This document shows, in pieces, positions 6,912 to 13,603 of a stretch of 13,972 bases of DNA (positions within the stretch are counted from its first letter, which is position 1; every line of letters starts with the position of its first letter). The DNA comes from CBDVBZ01 sp965372355 (GTDB taxonomy: Bacteria > Krumholzibacteriota > Krumholzibacteriia > WVZY01), in contig CBDVBZ010000098.1 of the NCBI GenBank assembly GCA_965372355.1, positions 1 to 13,972 on the forward strand, given 5' to 3'. Both the position numbers and the translations under genes were made by a program. The notes beneath the pieces are model-generated. The model saw only the letters and a list, made by a program, of their open reading frames with translations. It was not told the origin of the DNA and searched no databases.

Positions 6912-7571
6912 ATGGAATGGGATCACACCCTGGCCGGGTTCATCGATCACACGGCGATCAAAGTCACGACGACGGAGGAGGACGTGGTCGTCGCGTGTAA
7001 GAACGCGCTCGACTACGGGTTCGCCAGTGTTGTGGTGGCGCCGTTCTACCTGCCGCTGATCGCGGAGCGTCTCTGTGGCGGCGTCGTGAAGACGTGCACC
7101 ATCGTGTCGTTCCCGCTGGGCGCGCACGCGCCGGAGGACAAGGCCGGGGCGGTCGATCGCTATATCAAATTGGGCGCAAAGGAACTCGATGTTGTGATGA
7201 ATGTCGGGGCGTTCCTATCCGGACGGCGTGATGTTGTGGAGGAGGAGATCACGAGTATCGCGAGGGTGTGCCGTAGACGGGCGGTGTTCAAGCTTATTAT
7301 CGAGACGGCATGCCTCAGTAAAGGACAGATCGCCGCCGCAACCCGGCTTGCGGTCGAGCACGGCGCCGACTATGTAAAGACATCGACAGGGTTTGGCAGT
7401 GGCGGCGCTACAGTGGAGGACGTGGAAGCCATAAGGGATGCCGTTGAGGGCAAGATCGGCATCAAGGCTTCAGGTGGGATCGGTACGCCGGAGATAGCCC
7501 ACAAGCTTCTGGAAGCAGGTGCGACGCGACTCGGATGCAGCGCGTCACTGGATGTGATCCGGGTCAGGTAA
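6912..7571 (+). CDS. deoC: Deoxyribose-phosphate aldolase
   Basis: This class I aldolase of 219 residues, the normal length, cleaves 2-deoxyribose-5-phosphate into acetaldehyde and glyceraldehyde-3-phosphate in the cytoplasm, the step after DeoB. A strong GGGGAGG ribosome site (6897-6903) precedes the ATG by eight bases. Family motifs are intact: FIDHTAIK (10-17), ELDVVMNVGAF (91-101, catalytic Asp93), YVKTSTGFG (154-162, Schiff-base Lys156), and IKASGGI (184-190, second active-site Lys185). The C-terminus reads RLGCSASL where RIGTSSG is usual. The 18-bp gap after deoB supports one transcript. No terminator is visible before the convergent PBP1A gene. Confidence 0.96.
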   Translation: MEWDHTLAGFIDHTAIKVTTTEEDVVVACKNALDYGFASVVVAPFYLPLIAERLCGGVVKTCTIVSFPLGAHAPEDKAGAVDRYIKLGAKELDVVMNVGAFLSGRRDVVEEEITSIARVCRRRAVFKLIIETACLSKGQIAAATRLAVEHGADYVKTSTGFGSGGATVEDVEAIRDAVEGKIGIKASGGIGTPEIAHKLLEAGATRLGCSASLDVIRVR

Positions 7572-7673
7572 AGGGGGATGAAGCGATGTTGTCCGTTGGC
7601 GAAACCTCCTCTGACATGCAAGACGCGGCGCGAGGAAAGCTCAAGCAGGCGAGTACCCATCGCGCCCGAGCTC
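7572..7673. other. Convergent gap between deoC and the PBP1A gene
   Basis: This 102-bp gap lies between two gene ends that face each other. I see no convincing hairpin with a T-tract on either strand, so termination may be Rho-dependent or the transcripts may overlap. Short open frames here lack ribosome sites at a workable distance and run antisense into the PBP gene. Confidence 0.5.
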
Positions 7674-9758
7674 TCAATGACCGTCCGACTGTGAGCGGTC
7701 GAGGTTTTCGTAATTGTCGAACCCGGACAGGGCGTCGATCGATGTGCCGTCGCGGTCGCAGTAGCCACGCGGGACGGTGCCATCGATAAAGATCTCGCGA
7801 CGCACGTGGGTGCACTTCGATGTGCTCAGGGCGCCGCTTTTCTCGCAGATCACACGGTAGACGATCCCGTCGGGCACGGTGAAGGGCTCGGCGTGACCAT
7901 CGCGATAGTAGGCTTTCATGATATCCGTCCACAGCGGAAGCGATGTACGCGCCCCCGTCATCGATCGCCCCATCGTCTTCTTCTCATCGAATCCCGTCCA
8001 GACACCGACGGCCAACTCGGTCGTGTATCCGACAAACCATCCATCCGTGTAGTCATCGGTCGTACCGGTCTTGCCAGCGGCTGGTTCGTCGAACTGCATC
8101 AAACGTGCGCCAACACCGGTGCCTTCATTCATGACGCTCTCCAGCATATTGGTGATCATGTAGCTTGTCTGAGGGCTCAGCACCTCTTCGCGGTATATCT
8201 CGTTTTCCTCGAGCACTTTTCCATTTCGATCAACGACTTTCTTGACGAACAGCGGTTCGGCGCGGACACCCCCCGATGCCATTGAGGCGTACGCACTAGT
8301 CAATTCCAACAACGTCACCTCGGATGTGCCGAGCGCGAGCGAGTAGACATTCTGCAAGGGGCTCTTTACGCCCAGCCGGTGGGCAACGCTGATGGCCGAC
8401 ACCGGCCCGAGCGACATCAGAACTCTGACCGCGGGGACGTTGATCGACTTGTTGAGGGCGCGTCTCATCGTGATCTCGCCCCGGAAGCGCTTGGAGAAAT
8501 TGTTTGGCTTCCAGACGTCGCCGTTCGGCAGATCGAGAACGATCGGAGCATCGAGCACGATATCGGCGGGAGTGTAACCGTTCTCGAGCGCGGCAACGTA
8601 GATGAAGGGCTTGAACGCGCTGCCCGGCTGCCGTGTTGCCTGGACGACGCGATTCCAGTTGCTGTGCTTGAAATTGCGTCCGCCGACCATCACCCGGACG
8701 TATCCGGTCTGCACATCAATCGCCACCGCGGCCGACTGGAGATACTCGGGCGGTCCGGCGTCGGTCGAGTCGAGAAGCGCCTCATAGGATTGCCGCGTCT
8801 GGTCGTAGTCACGGGTGTTCTCGATCTGAACGATCCGCGCTTCGAGGCTGTCCTCCGCGATGCGCTGCAGGTACGAATCGAGCGTTGTGTTGACCTGGAG
8901 TCCATCGTGGTAAATGCGATCAGCGCCGTACTTGCTCTCGAGGTAGCGGCGCACGTGCTCGAGGAAGTAGGCGGCAAATGGCCCCTCCGAGCTTTCCTTG
9001 GCAATGACCACCTCGCTGCCGGCGATGGAATCGGCCTCGGCGGATTCAAGCACGCCGTGGTCGACCATTGCGTTTAGTACTAGGGTGCGCCGCGCAATCG
9101 CCCGGTCGAGGTGATAGTGTGGAGAATAGTCCCGAGGGTTCTTTGGCAGACCGGCTAGCAACGTGGCTTCGCCAATCGTGAGCTGGGTCACACCCTTTCC
9201 AAAAAACTCCCTGGCGGCTGCCTCTACACCGTAGGCGCCCGCGCCGAAATAGATCTGATTCAGATACATCTCCAGGATCTCGTCCTTCGAGTAGGTCCGC
9301 TCGATCTTGGTCGCCAGAATCGCCTCTTTGATCTTGCGCGAAATCGAAACATCGAACATGACGAATAGGTTGCGGGCGAGCTGCTGAGTGATCGTGCTCG
9401 CACCCTGGACGATTTCACCCGCCACGATGTTCTTGACCATCGCGCGGGCGATACCGAAAACGTCCACTCCCCAGTGGGAGTAGAACTTGCGGTCCTCTGT
9501 GGCGATGACCGCATCGGTAAGATGCGCGGGAATATCCCTGAGCGGAATGAGGACGCGGTTCTGCTGGTAGAGCTCTCCGATCAGGGTGCCGTCGTCGGCG
9601 TAAACCTGCGTCTTGAGAGAGGGCTCGAAGTTCTCCAGACGAGCGGTGCTGGGGAGGTCTCGGGCGAAGAAGTGATAGGTCCCGACGCCGGCACCGAGCA
9701 CGAACACGGCTACGGCGATGGAGATCTTGGCGATCAGCGATATGCGTTTCTTGTCCAT
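7674..9758 (-). CDS. mrcA: Penicillin-binding protein 1A, bifunctional glycosyltransferase/transpeptidase
   Basis: This 694-residue class A PBP polymerises lipid II into glycan strands and crosslinks their peptides outside the inner membrane. A cytoplasmic MDKKR start and a membrane anchor (about 8-30) are followed by the GT51 glycosyltransferase domain (about 52-225) with IATEDRKFYSHWGVD (85-99, catalytic Glu88), QGASTITQQLARN (118-130) and ILEMYLNQIYFG (161-172). A linker leads to the transpeptidase domain (about 340-620), which has all three penicilloyl-serine motifs: SAFK (380-383, nucleophile Ser380), SIN (438-440) and KTGTTDD (563-569). The C-terminal segment (635-670) contains three Cys residues, a pattern I recall from other PBP1A proteins. 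The ribosome site is weak (AAAGAG about nine bases upstream of the ATG). It is convergent with deoC and divergent from tyrS. The symbol follows PBP1A usage; ponA is an equivalent name. Confidence 0.95.
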   Translation of the reverse strand: MDKKRISLIAKISIAVAVFVLGAGVGTYHFFARDLPSTARLENFEPSLKTQVYADDGTLIGELYQQNRVLIPLRDIPAHLTDAVIATEDRKFYSHWGVDVFGIARAMVKNIVAGEIVQGASTITQQLARNLFVMFDVSISRKIKEAILATKIERTYSKDEILEMYLNQIYFGAGAYGVEAAAREFFGKGVTQLTIGEATLLAGLPKNPRDYSPHYHLDRAIARRTLVLNAMVDHGVLESAEADSIAGSEVVIAKESSEGPFAAYFLEHVRRYLESKYGADRIYHDGLQVNTTLDSYLQRIAEDSLEARIVQIENTRDYDQTRQSYEALLDSTDAGPPEYLQSAAVAIDVQTGYVRVMVGGRNFKHSNWNRVVQATRQPGSAFKPFIYVAALENGYTPADIVLDAPIVLDLPNGDVWKPNNFSKRFRGEITMRRALNKSINVPAVRVLMSLGPVSAISVAHRLGVKSPLQNVYSLALGTSEVTLLELTSAYASMASGGVRAEPLFVKKVVDRNGKVLEENEIYREEVLSPQTSYMITNMLESVMNEGTGVGARLMQFDEPAAGKTGTTDDYTDGWFVGYTTELAVGVWTGFDEKKTMGRSMTGARTSLPLWTDIMKAYYRDGHAEPFTVPDGIVYRVICEKSGALSTSKCTHVRREIFIDGTVPRGYCDRDGTSIDALSGFDNYENLDRSQSDGH

Positions 9759-9983
9759 GGCTAACTCTTTTTACAGTAATCCGCCGGCGAATTGCGCAAA
9801 AAATGGTCCGCTCACACCGGAATCGTTGAAAAACATACTATTTCTTCTATTATAATTAAAGATGTAACGCTGGCCTGAAGGCGGTAGGTTTGGTATACTT
9901 TTGCTAACTTGCGATAATATAGAGAGTTAGAACGCGATTTTATTGAACGGGCGCCCCGTGCGCCGGCAGGACGTGATCGCCAG
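9759..9983. other. Divergent control region between the PBP1A gene and tyrS
   Basis: This 225-bp gap has an AT-rich centre (9825-9920). TATAAT occurs on both strands there: 9851-9856 on the plus strand and 9849-9854 on the minus strand. The minus copy is a possible -10 for the PBP1A gene, but I find no good -35 at 16-18 bp. The tyrS promoter candidate is listed separately. I do not see a T-box or other recognisable tRNA-synthetase leader between that promoter and the tyrS start. Confidence 0.45.
9871..9899 (+). promoter_or_regulatory. Extended -10 promoter candidate for tyrS
   Basis: TGGTATACT (9891-9899) is a TGn-extended -10 matching the consensus at 5 of 6 positions. A weak -35, TGGCCT (9871-9876), lies 17 bp upstream. 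The leader to the ATG would be about 78 nt. Confidence 0.45.
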
Positions 9984-11201
9984 ATGGATTCGGTAGAGAA
10001 ACAGCTCGAGGTTCTCAAACGCGGTGTCGTGGATTTGATCCCCGAAGACGCGCTGCGGGAGAAGCTGGAGCGGTCGGTGAGCTCCAAGAAACCGCTGATC
10101 ATCAAACAGGGCTTCGACCCGACGGCACCCGACATCCACGTCGGGCACACCGTGGGTCTCAGAAAGCTGCGGCAGTTCCAGGATCTTGGCCACACGGTCG
10201 TCTTCCTGGTCGGGGACTTCACCGGTCTGATCGGTGACCCGAGCGGCCGTAGCGAGGTGCGCAAGCGGATGACGCGCAAGGAGGTCATGAAGAACGCCGA
10301 CACGTATACAGAGCAGGCCTACAAGATCCTCGACCGCAAGCGCACGAAGATCGACTACAACAGCCGGTGGCTGGCGAAGATGCAGTTTCCGGAGGTCCTC
10401 GAACTGGCCGCGACCCAAACGGTGGCGCGTCTTCTCGAGCGCGATGACTTCGAGAAGCGGTTCAAGGCGAATCGGCCGATCAGCCTGCTCGAGTTCATCT
10501 ACCCGCTGGCGCAGGGTTACGACTCGGTCGTGCTTCAGGCCGATGTGGAGATCGGCGGGACGGACCAGACGTTCAATCTGCTCATGGCGCGCGAGATCCA
10601 GCGGGCCTACGGGCAGGAGCCTCAGGTGGTCATGACGCTGCCGCTTCTCGAGGGGACGGACGGCGTGCAGAAGATGAGCAAAAGCCTCGGCAACACCATC
10701 GGGATCACCGATCCTCCCGAGGAGATTTTTGGCAAGACGATGAGCATCCCCGATTCGCTGATCCTCAAGTACTTCCAGCTCATCACGTCGAGGTCGGCCG
10801 ACGAGCTCACCGGTATTGCGACCCGGCTCGAGGATCCGGCGACAAACCCGTCGCATGTCAAACGTGAGTTGGCGATCGATTTGGTCGCGCAATACCACGA
10901 TGAGGATTCGGCGCAGAAGGCGCAGGCGCACTTCGACCGCATTCACGTCAAGCACGATGTCCCCGAATCGATCGACGAGATCGAACTGAAGAGCGATGGC
11001 GACGGGCTCTGGATCATCAAGGCGCTGACGGGATCCGGGCTTTGTCAGTCGAGTGGTGAAGCGAGGCGAATGGTGAAGCAGAGTGCGGTCAGCGTCGACG
11101 GGGAGCGCGTGAACGACATCGAGATGCGACTGGCCAAAAAGAAGGGTGCCTACACCATTAAAGTCGGCAAGCGGAAGTTCATGGGCGTCGTTGTGAAATA
11201 G
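9984..11201 (+). CDS. tyrS: Tyrosyl-tRNA synthetase
   Basis: This 405-residue cytoplasmic class I synthetase charges tRNA-Tyr. The Rossmann-fold catalytic domain has a HIGH-box variant HVGH (52-55), the ATP-side FDPTAPD (44-50), GDFTGLIGDPSGR (77-89), the specificity segment GGTDQ (191-195) and a KMSKS loop (230-234, followed by LGN). The KMSKS form, rather than KFGKT, points to the type 2 TyrRS group. Residues about 342-404 form an S4-like RNA-binding domain (GLCQSSGEARRMVKQ, 352-366). The ATG at 9984 begins the protein sensibly; the only ribosome-site candidate is AGGA about 12 bases upstream, which is weak. It is divergent from the PBP1A gene and convergent with the Omp85-like gene, so it is probably transcribed alone. 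Confidence 0.96.
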   Translation: MDSVEKQLEVLKRGVVDLIPEDALREKLERSVSSKKPLIIKQGFDPTAPDIHVGHTVGLRKLRQFQDLGHTVVFLVGDFTGLIGDPSGRSEVRKRMTRKEVMKNADTYTEQAYKILDRKRTKIDYNSRWLAKMQFPEVLELAATQTVARLLERDDFEKRFKANRPISLLEFIYPLAQGYDSVVLQADVEIGGTDQTFNLLMAREIQRAYGQEPQVVMTLPLLEGTDGVQKMSKSLGNTIGITDPPEEIFGKTMSIPDSLILKYFQLITSRSADELTGIATRLEDPATNPSHVKRELAIDLVAQYHDEDSAQKAQAHFDRIHVKHDVPESIDEIELKSDGDGLWIIKALTGSGLCQSSGEARRMVKQSAVSVDGERVNDIEMRLAKKKGAYTIKVGKRKFMGVVVK

Positions 11202-11249
11202 GAAGACTCGCGTCGGAACCCTCATGCTGATCTGCGGTCGCCGGTTGTT

Positions 11250-13157
11250 CTACTTGAAGCCGACGACACTCGGCGCGCCGGGCGCGAACCCCAGAATCGG
11301 AAAATCCCTGACACTCGCAAAGAAGAACCGTATCTCCGGTTGTCCATCCGGCGAGCTGGGGTAGACGTTTACGCGGATCTCGATGGGATCAAAAACCAGC
11401 CGCTCGTTGCCGATTCGCAGGCCAAGCCCCCAGCCTGTATAGAACCGCTGGTTGTCGAAGGTCTCGTGTTTGGGACCGATGGCGCCGACATCTCCTTCGG
11501 CGAAGACTGCGGTCTTGAATCCAAGCCCGTTCCAGGGTGTGAAAAGCACGGTCTGGAAGCGGGCGACAAAGCGTTCCAACCCGTTCAGGCCGACGTCGTT
11601 GAGACCGCGGATGCCCGCCTCGTCGTCCAGGCGGATGGTGTCTGTCCTCCGCAGACCCAACGTATACTGCACGAGGAAGAACTGGCGCAGCGCAAAACGG
11701 CGAAGCCGGATCAGGTTTGAGAAGTAACCGGCACGTGTGTCGATCACGGTTTCGTTGCTGAGGCCGTCCAGAACGAAAGTGCCCGCCTGGACGTTGCCGG
11801 AAAAATGCCCAAGCTTGCTCAGGTAACCACCGGCTCGAAGCCCGGCACCCATGTACTCGCGATCGCGAATGCCCCTTGCCAACTCGTAGCCCGCGGTGAA
11901 GTCCAGCACGTAGCCGGACGGCACGTCCTCCGTCCTCCCGAAATCCAGAATCAATCGAGCCTTTCGGAAGCTGTTCCTGGCCAGCGAGACGCTCCAGAGA
12001 TAAAATATGCGGTCGTTATACGTACGGTCCTCCGGTTGCACCTCGGGGTGTTCGTGAAACTTCATCCGAATCGAGCGCGCAGCGACGACGAACGTTCTGC
12101 GGCTGTGTGGCCCTCTCTGCCTTCTTCCAAGTTCGAACGATCGGCCAATCCAGAAATCTTGCCGGTCAAACCTCTCTGTCACGGCGGCGAGATCGTTCTT
12201 CAATTTGCTGAATGAAAGGTTGAGTGCGCCTGCCCAACGAATCTGAGGTGATATAAAGCCGCGCGAGAAGCCTCCTAACACGGATTCGTCAGTGTGCGTA
12301 TTTCGATACTGAAGCAGCCCGTTGATAAACGTGGCCCAGATGTTGTCCATAGTGTGTGTGAGCGTGTAGTCCAACTCCTGAGACCGTTCGGTATCGATGT
12401 CGAACTCGTTATTGAGACTCTGTCCGTACCCAAGCAGATTTCGATCGTAGATCTTAAAATTGAAGCGCGACGCGCTTTTCACGCCGGCCGTCACACCGAT
12501 CGACCACACGTCGCGTGTGACAACGAGCACATCGACGCTGTCGGTCACGTCGGTGATGGGGACGACGGCGACGCGGGCGTCCTGGATAAACGGTGTATTT
12601 CTCAAGATTCGCTCCGAGTCGGCGAGTTCGTCCGGATCCAGCCGATTACCCTCGGAGAAAAGCAGGTAGCTCAGGATCTTTTTGGCTCGCGTGTTGACGT
12701 GAACGGCGTTGCCCGTGCGGTAGAGCCACGGCTGGTCATTCGGTGTCGTGTCGGCTCTGACCCCGGTGAAAATGTCGAGGCGGGCCACCCGGATACTCCG
12801 GATGATGTCGCCCCTGTACCGCTCGTACGGGTCGGTGCTCTTGATGATTTTCGCTCCGTCCGGACCCAGTGTGGCGCGGTCCGCGAGGCCGCCGCCGCCG
12901 ACAAACACGTAATCGGAGAGCATCCGCGTCAGCCTCTTGCGGTTGAACTTCGCCTCGAGCGAGTCCAGGGAGGTGCTCCGGGTGCCGAGGGTATCGAGCT
13001 GCGCCGCGGCGGGGTCCTGGGGCCGGCTCTCCAACCCCTCCGGGCCAGCGCTCGCAGTCCCGGAGCCGCCCAGAATGAGCCCGACGAGGCACCCGACCAC
13101 CGCCAGCGGAGTCAACCCACGGAATCGGGTGGAAATATTGTAGGTTATTTCCATCAT
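11250..13157 (-). CDS. Omp85-family (BamA/TamA-like) outer membrane protein with POTRA-like region
   Basis: The product has 635 residues from the ATG at 13157; an in-frame ATG at 13154 and a TTG at 13172 are alternatives, and none has a ribosome site. Residues 1-37 look like a signal peptide (RFRG, a hydrophobic stretch, TASA). Residues about 117-216 contain a POTRA-like unit (FSEGNRLDPDELADSERIL at 167-185, then NTPFIQDARVAVVP at 187-200). From about 220 to the end, alternating amphipathic strands suggest a beta barrel. GIRGLNDVGLNGLERF (515-530) resembles the Omp85 signature in which an Arg-Gly-aromatic motif enters the barrel, here RGL rather than RGF or RGY. A single POTRA-like unit means it is unlikely to be the main BamA; a TamA-like or lineage-specific Omp85 role in protein or lipid export is more likely. 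It is convergent with tyrS, 48 bp away, and divergent from the rRNA promoter. Confidence 0.82.
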   Translation of the reverse strand: MMEITYNISTRFRGLTPLAVVGCLVGLILGGSGTASAGPEGLESRPQDPAAAQLDTLGTRSTSLDSLEAKFNRKRLTRMLSDYVFVGGGGLADRATLGPDGAKIIKSTDPYERYRGDIIRSIRVARLDIFTGVRADTTPNDQPWLYRTGNAVHVNTRAKKILSYLLFSEGNRLDPDELADSERILRNTPFIQDARVAVVPITDVTDSVDVLVVTRDVWSIGVTAGVKSASRFNFKIYDRNLLGYGQSLNNEFDIDTERSQELDYTLTHTMDNIWATFINGLLQYRNTHTDESVLGGFSRGFISPQIRWAGALNLSFSKLKNDLAAVTERFDRQDFWIGRSFELGRRQRGPHSRRTFVVAARSIRMKFHEHPEVQPEDRTYNDRIFYLWSVSLARNSFRKARLILDFGRTEDVPSGYVLDFTAGYELARGIRDREYMGAGLRAGGYLSKLGHFSGNVQAGTFVLDGLSNETVIDTRAGYFSNLIRLRRFALRQFFLVQYTLGLRRTDTIRLDDEAGIRGLNDVGLNGLERFVARFQTVLFTPWNGLGFKTAVFAEGDVGAIGPKHETFDNQRFYTGWGLGLRIGNERLVFDPIEIRVNVYPSSPDGQPEIRFFFASVRDFPILGFAPGAPSVVGFK

Positions 13158-13170
13158 CTTATTATAATAC
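13158..13170 (-). promoter_or_regulatory. -10 element abutting the Omp85-like start (leaderless candidate)
   Basis: On the minus strand TATAAT (plus coordinates 13161-13166) ends only three bases before the ATG at 13157. A start site six to seven bases past it would fall on or near the ATG codons at 13157 and 13154. The -35 at 17 bp is poor (TAGAAT). No Shine-Dalgarno sequence is present, which fits a leaderless mRNA. The site could instead be chance AT-rich sequence. Confidence 0.35.
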
Positions 13171-13254
13171 AAGCGGTTATGATATTCTACTTTTTTTTAC
13201 GGACGGCCGGAGCGGAGGGATCTGTCAAAACTGAATTTCGGCGCATTTTACCGC

Positions 13255-13283
13255 TTGACAGCTATTTAGGATGCGTCTATATT
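13255..13283 (+). promoter_or_regulatory. rRNA operon promoter
   Basis: A perfect TTGACA (13255-13260) and TATATT (13278-13283, 5 of 6) are separated by exactly 17 bp, the strongest promoter match in the window, pointing toward the 16S gene. AT-rich blocks upstream (13220-13250 and 13178-13200) could act as an UP element. Transcription would start near 13290, giving a leader of about 310 nt before mature 16S. Confidence 0.85.
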
Positions 13284-13321
13284 CACGGAACCACATAAGG
13301 AATGTATGAAGTTCCTTTGGG

Positions 13322-13345
13322 CAGGTCGAGGAATGCCTCGATCTG
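13322..13345 (+). promoter_or_regulatory. boxB-like hairpin of the rRNA leader
   Basis: CAGGTCGAGG (13322-13331) pairs with CCTCGATCTG (13336-13345) through ten base pairs, one of them G-U, closing a four-base AATG loop. It lies seven bases before the boxA-like element, the same order (boxB then boxA) known in Escherichia coli rRNA leaders. Confidence 0.6.
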
Positions 13346-13352
13346 TCGTTTC

Positions 13353-13366
13353 GTTCTTTGACAATT
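13353..13366 (+). promoter_or_regulatory. boxA-like antitermination element
   Basis: GTTCTTTGACAATT closely matches the rRNA boxA core (E. coli TGCTCTTTAACAATT), the NusB-NusE binding site that lets RNA polymerase read through the untranslated rRNA genes. The embedded TTGACA is not followed by a -10 at a suitable distance, so a second promoter is less likely than boxA. Confidence 0.7.
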
Positions 13367-13392
13367 CGATATTGAGTGAGAGTTCAGCCAAG

Positions 13393-13455
13393 CGGGGTTT
13401 GAAGCGCTGCATGGACCCTTTGGGGTTTGTGCGCGTTCCTTTGTACAAAACCCCG
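13393..13455 (+). repeat. Three-tier nested hairpin in the rRNA leader
   Basis: CGGGGTTTG (13393-13401) pairs with CAAAACCCCG (13446-13455) with one bulge. Inside, GCGC (13404-13407) can pair with GCGC (13431-13434). Innermost, ACCC (13415-13418) can pair with GGGT (13423-13426) around a TTTG loop. The outer stem is convincing and the inner ones are short. A likely role is RNA processing or folding of the leader. Confidence 0.5.
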
Positions 13456-13508
13456 ACTTGTGATTTCGGCATTTCCTTAACTCACTGACCGTACGAAGAC
13501 ACTCTGTT

Positions 13509-13532
13509 ATATCGAGACTTCGGTCACGATAT
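13509..13532 (+). repeat. UUCG-tetraloop hairpin before 16S
   Basis: ATATCG (13509-13514) pairs with CGATAT (13527-13532). Inside, after an A-A mismatch, GAC (13516-13518) pairs with GTC (13523-13525) around a TTCG loop. A GCGTGGAGG stretch separates it from a seven-T run (13542-13548), so the geometry is poor for an intrinsic terminator. It may be a processing or attenuation element. Confidence 0.5.
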
Positions 13533-13603
13533 GCGTGGAGGTTTTTTTGTGGTTTGGGATAAGGCGTGTCGTTTCTCGAGTTGGGATTTATGATTAAAAC
13601 TCT

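Larger units (their letters stand above)
13290..13603 (+). other. rRNA operon leader, structured, no protein gene
   Basis: This stretch of about 310 nt lies between the rRNA promoter and the 16S 5' end. It holds a boxB-like hairpin, a boxA-like sequence and two further hairpins, listed separately. A 60-codon plus-strand frame (13306-13488) with a nearby AAGGA crosses these elements; it ends in the leader and is probably not a gene. The last 60 nt before 16S should contain one arm of the processing stem, whose partner lies after the 16S gene, outside the window. Confidence 0.7.

Noticed and set aside
9906..9983. T-box or similar leader before tyrS
   Set aside because: The leader is only about 78 nt and contains no T-box sequence, specifier stem or terminator.
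9927..11225. 432-codon antisense frame across tyrS
   Set aside because: It mirrors a complete, conserved tyrosyl-tRNA synthetase. Its translation is Leu/Arg/His-rich with no recognisable domain.
12294..13298. 334-codon plus-strand frame opposite the Omp85-like gene
   Set aside because: Antisense shadow. It runs through the rRNA promoter, which a real gene would be unlikely to do.
13359..13364. TTGACA inside the rRNA leader as a second promoter
   Set aside because: No -10 element is found 16-18 bp downstream. The sequence is better explained as part of boxA.
13306..13488. 60-codon frame in the rRNA leader with a nearby AAGGA
   Set aside because: It crosses the boxB, boxA and nested hairpin elements. 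Translation of an rRNA leader is unlikely and the peptide has no recognisable features.
13509..13548. UUCG hairpin plus T-run as an intrinsic terminator
   Set aside because: Nine bases separate the stem from the T-run, and termination here would block the 16S gene, which is preceded by a strong promoter and boxA.
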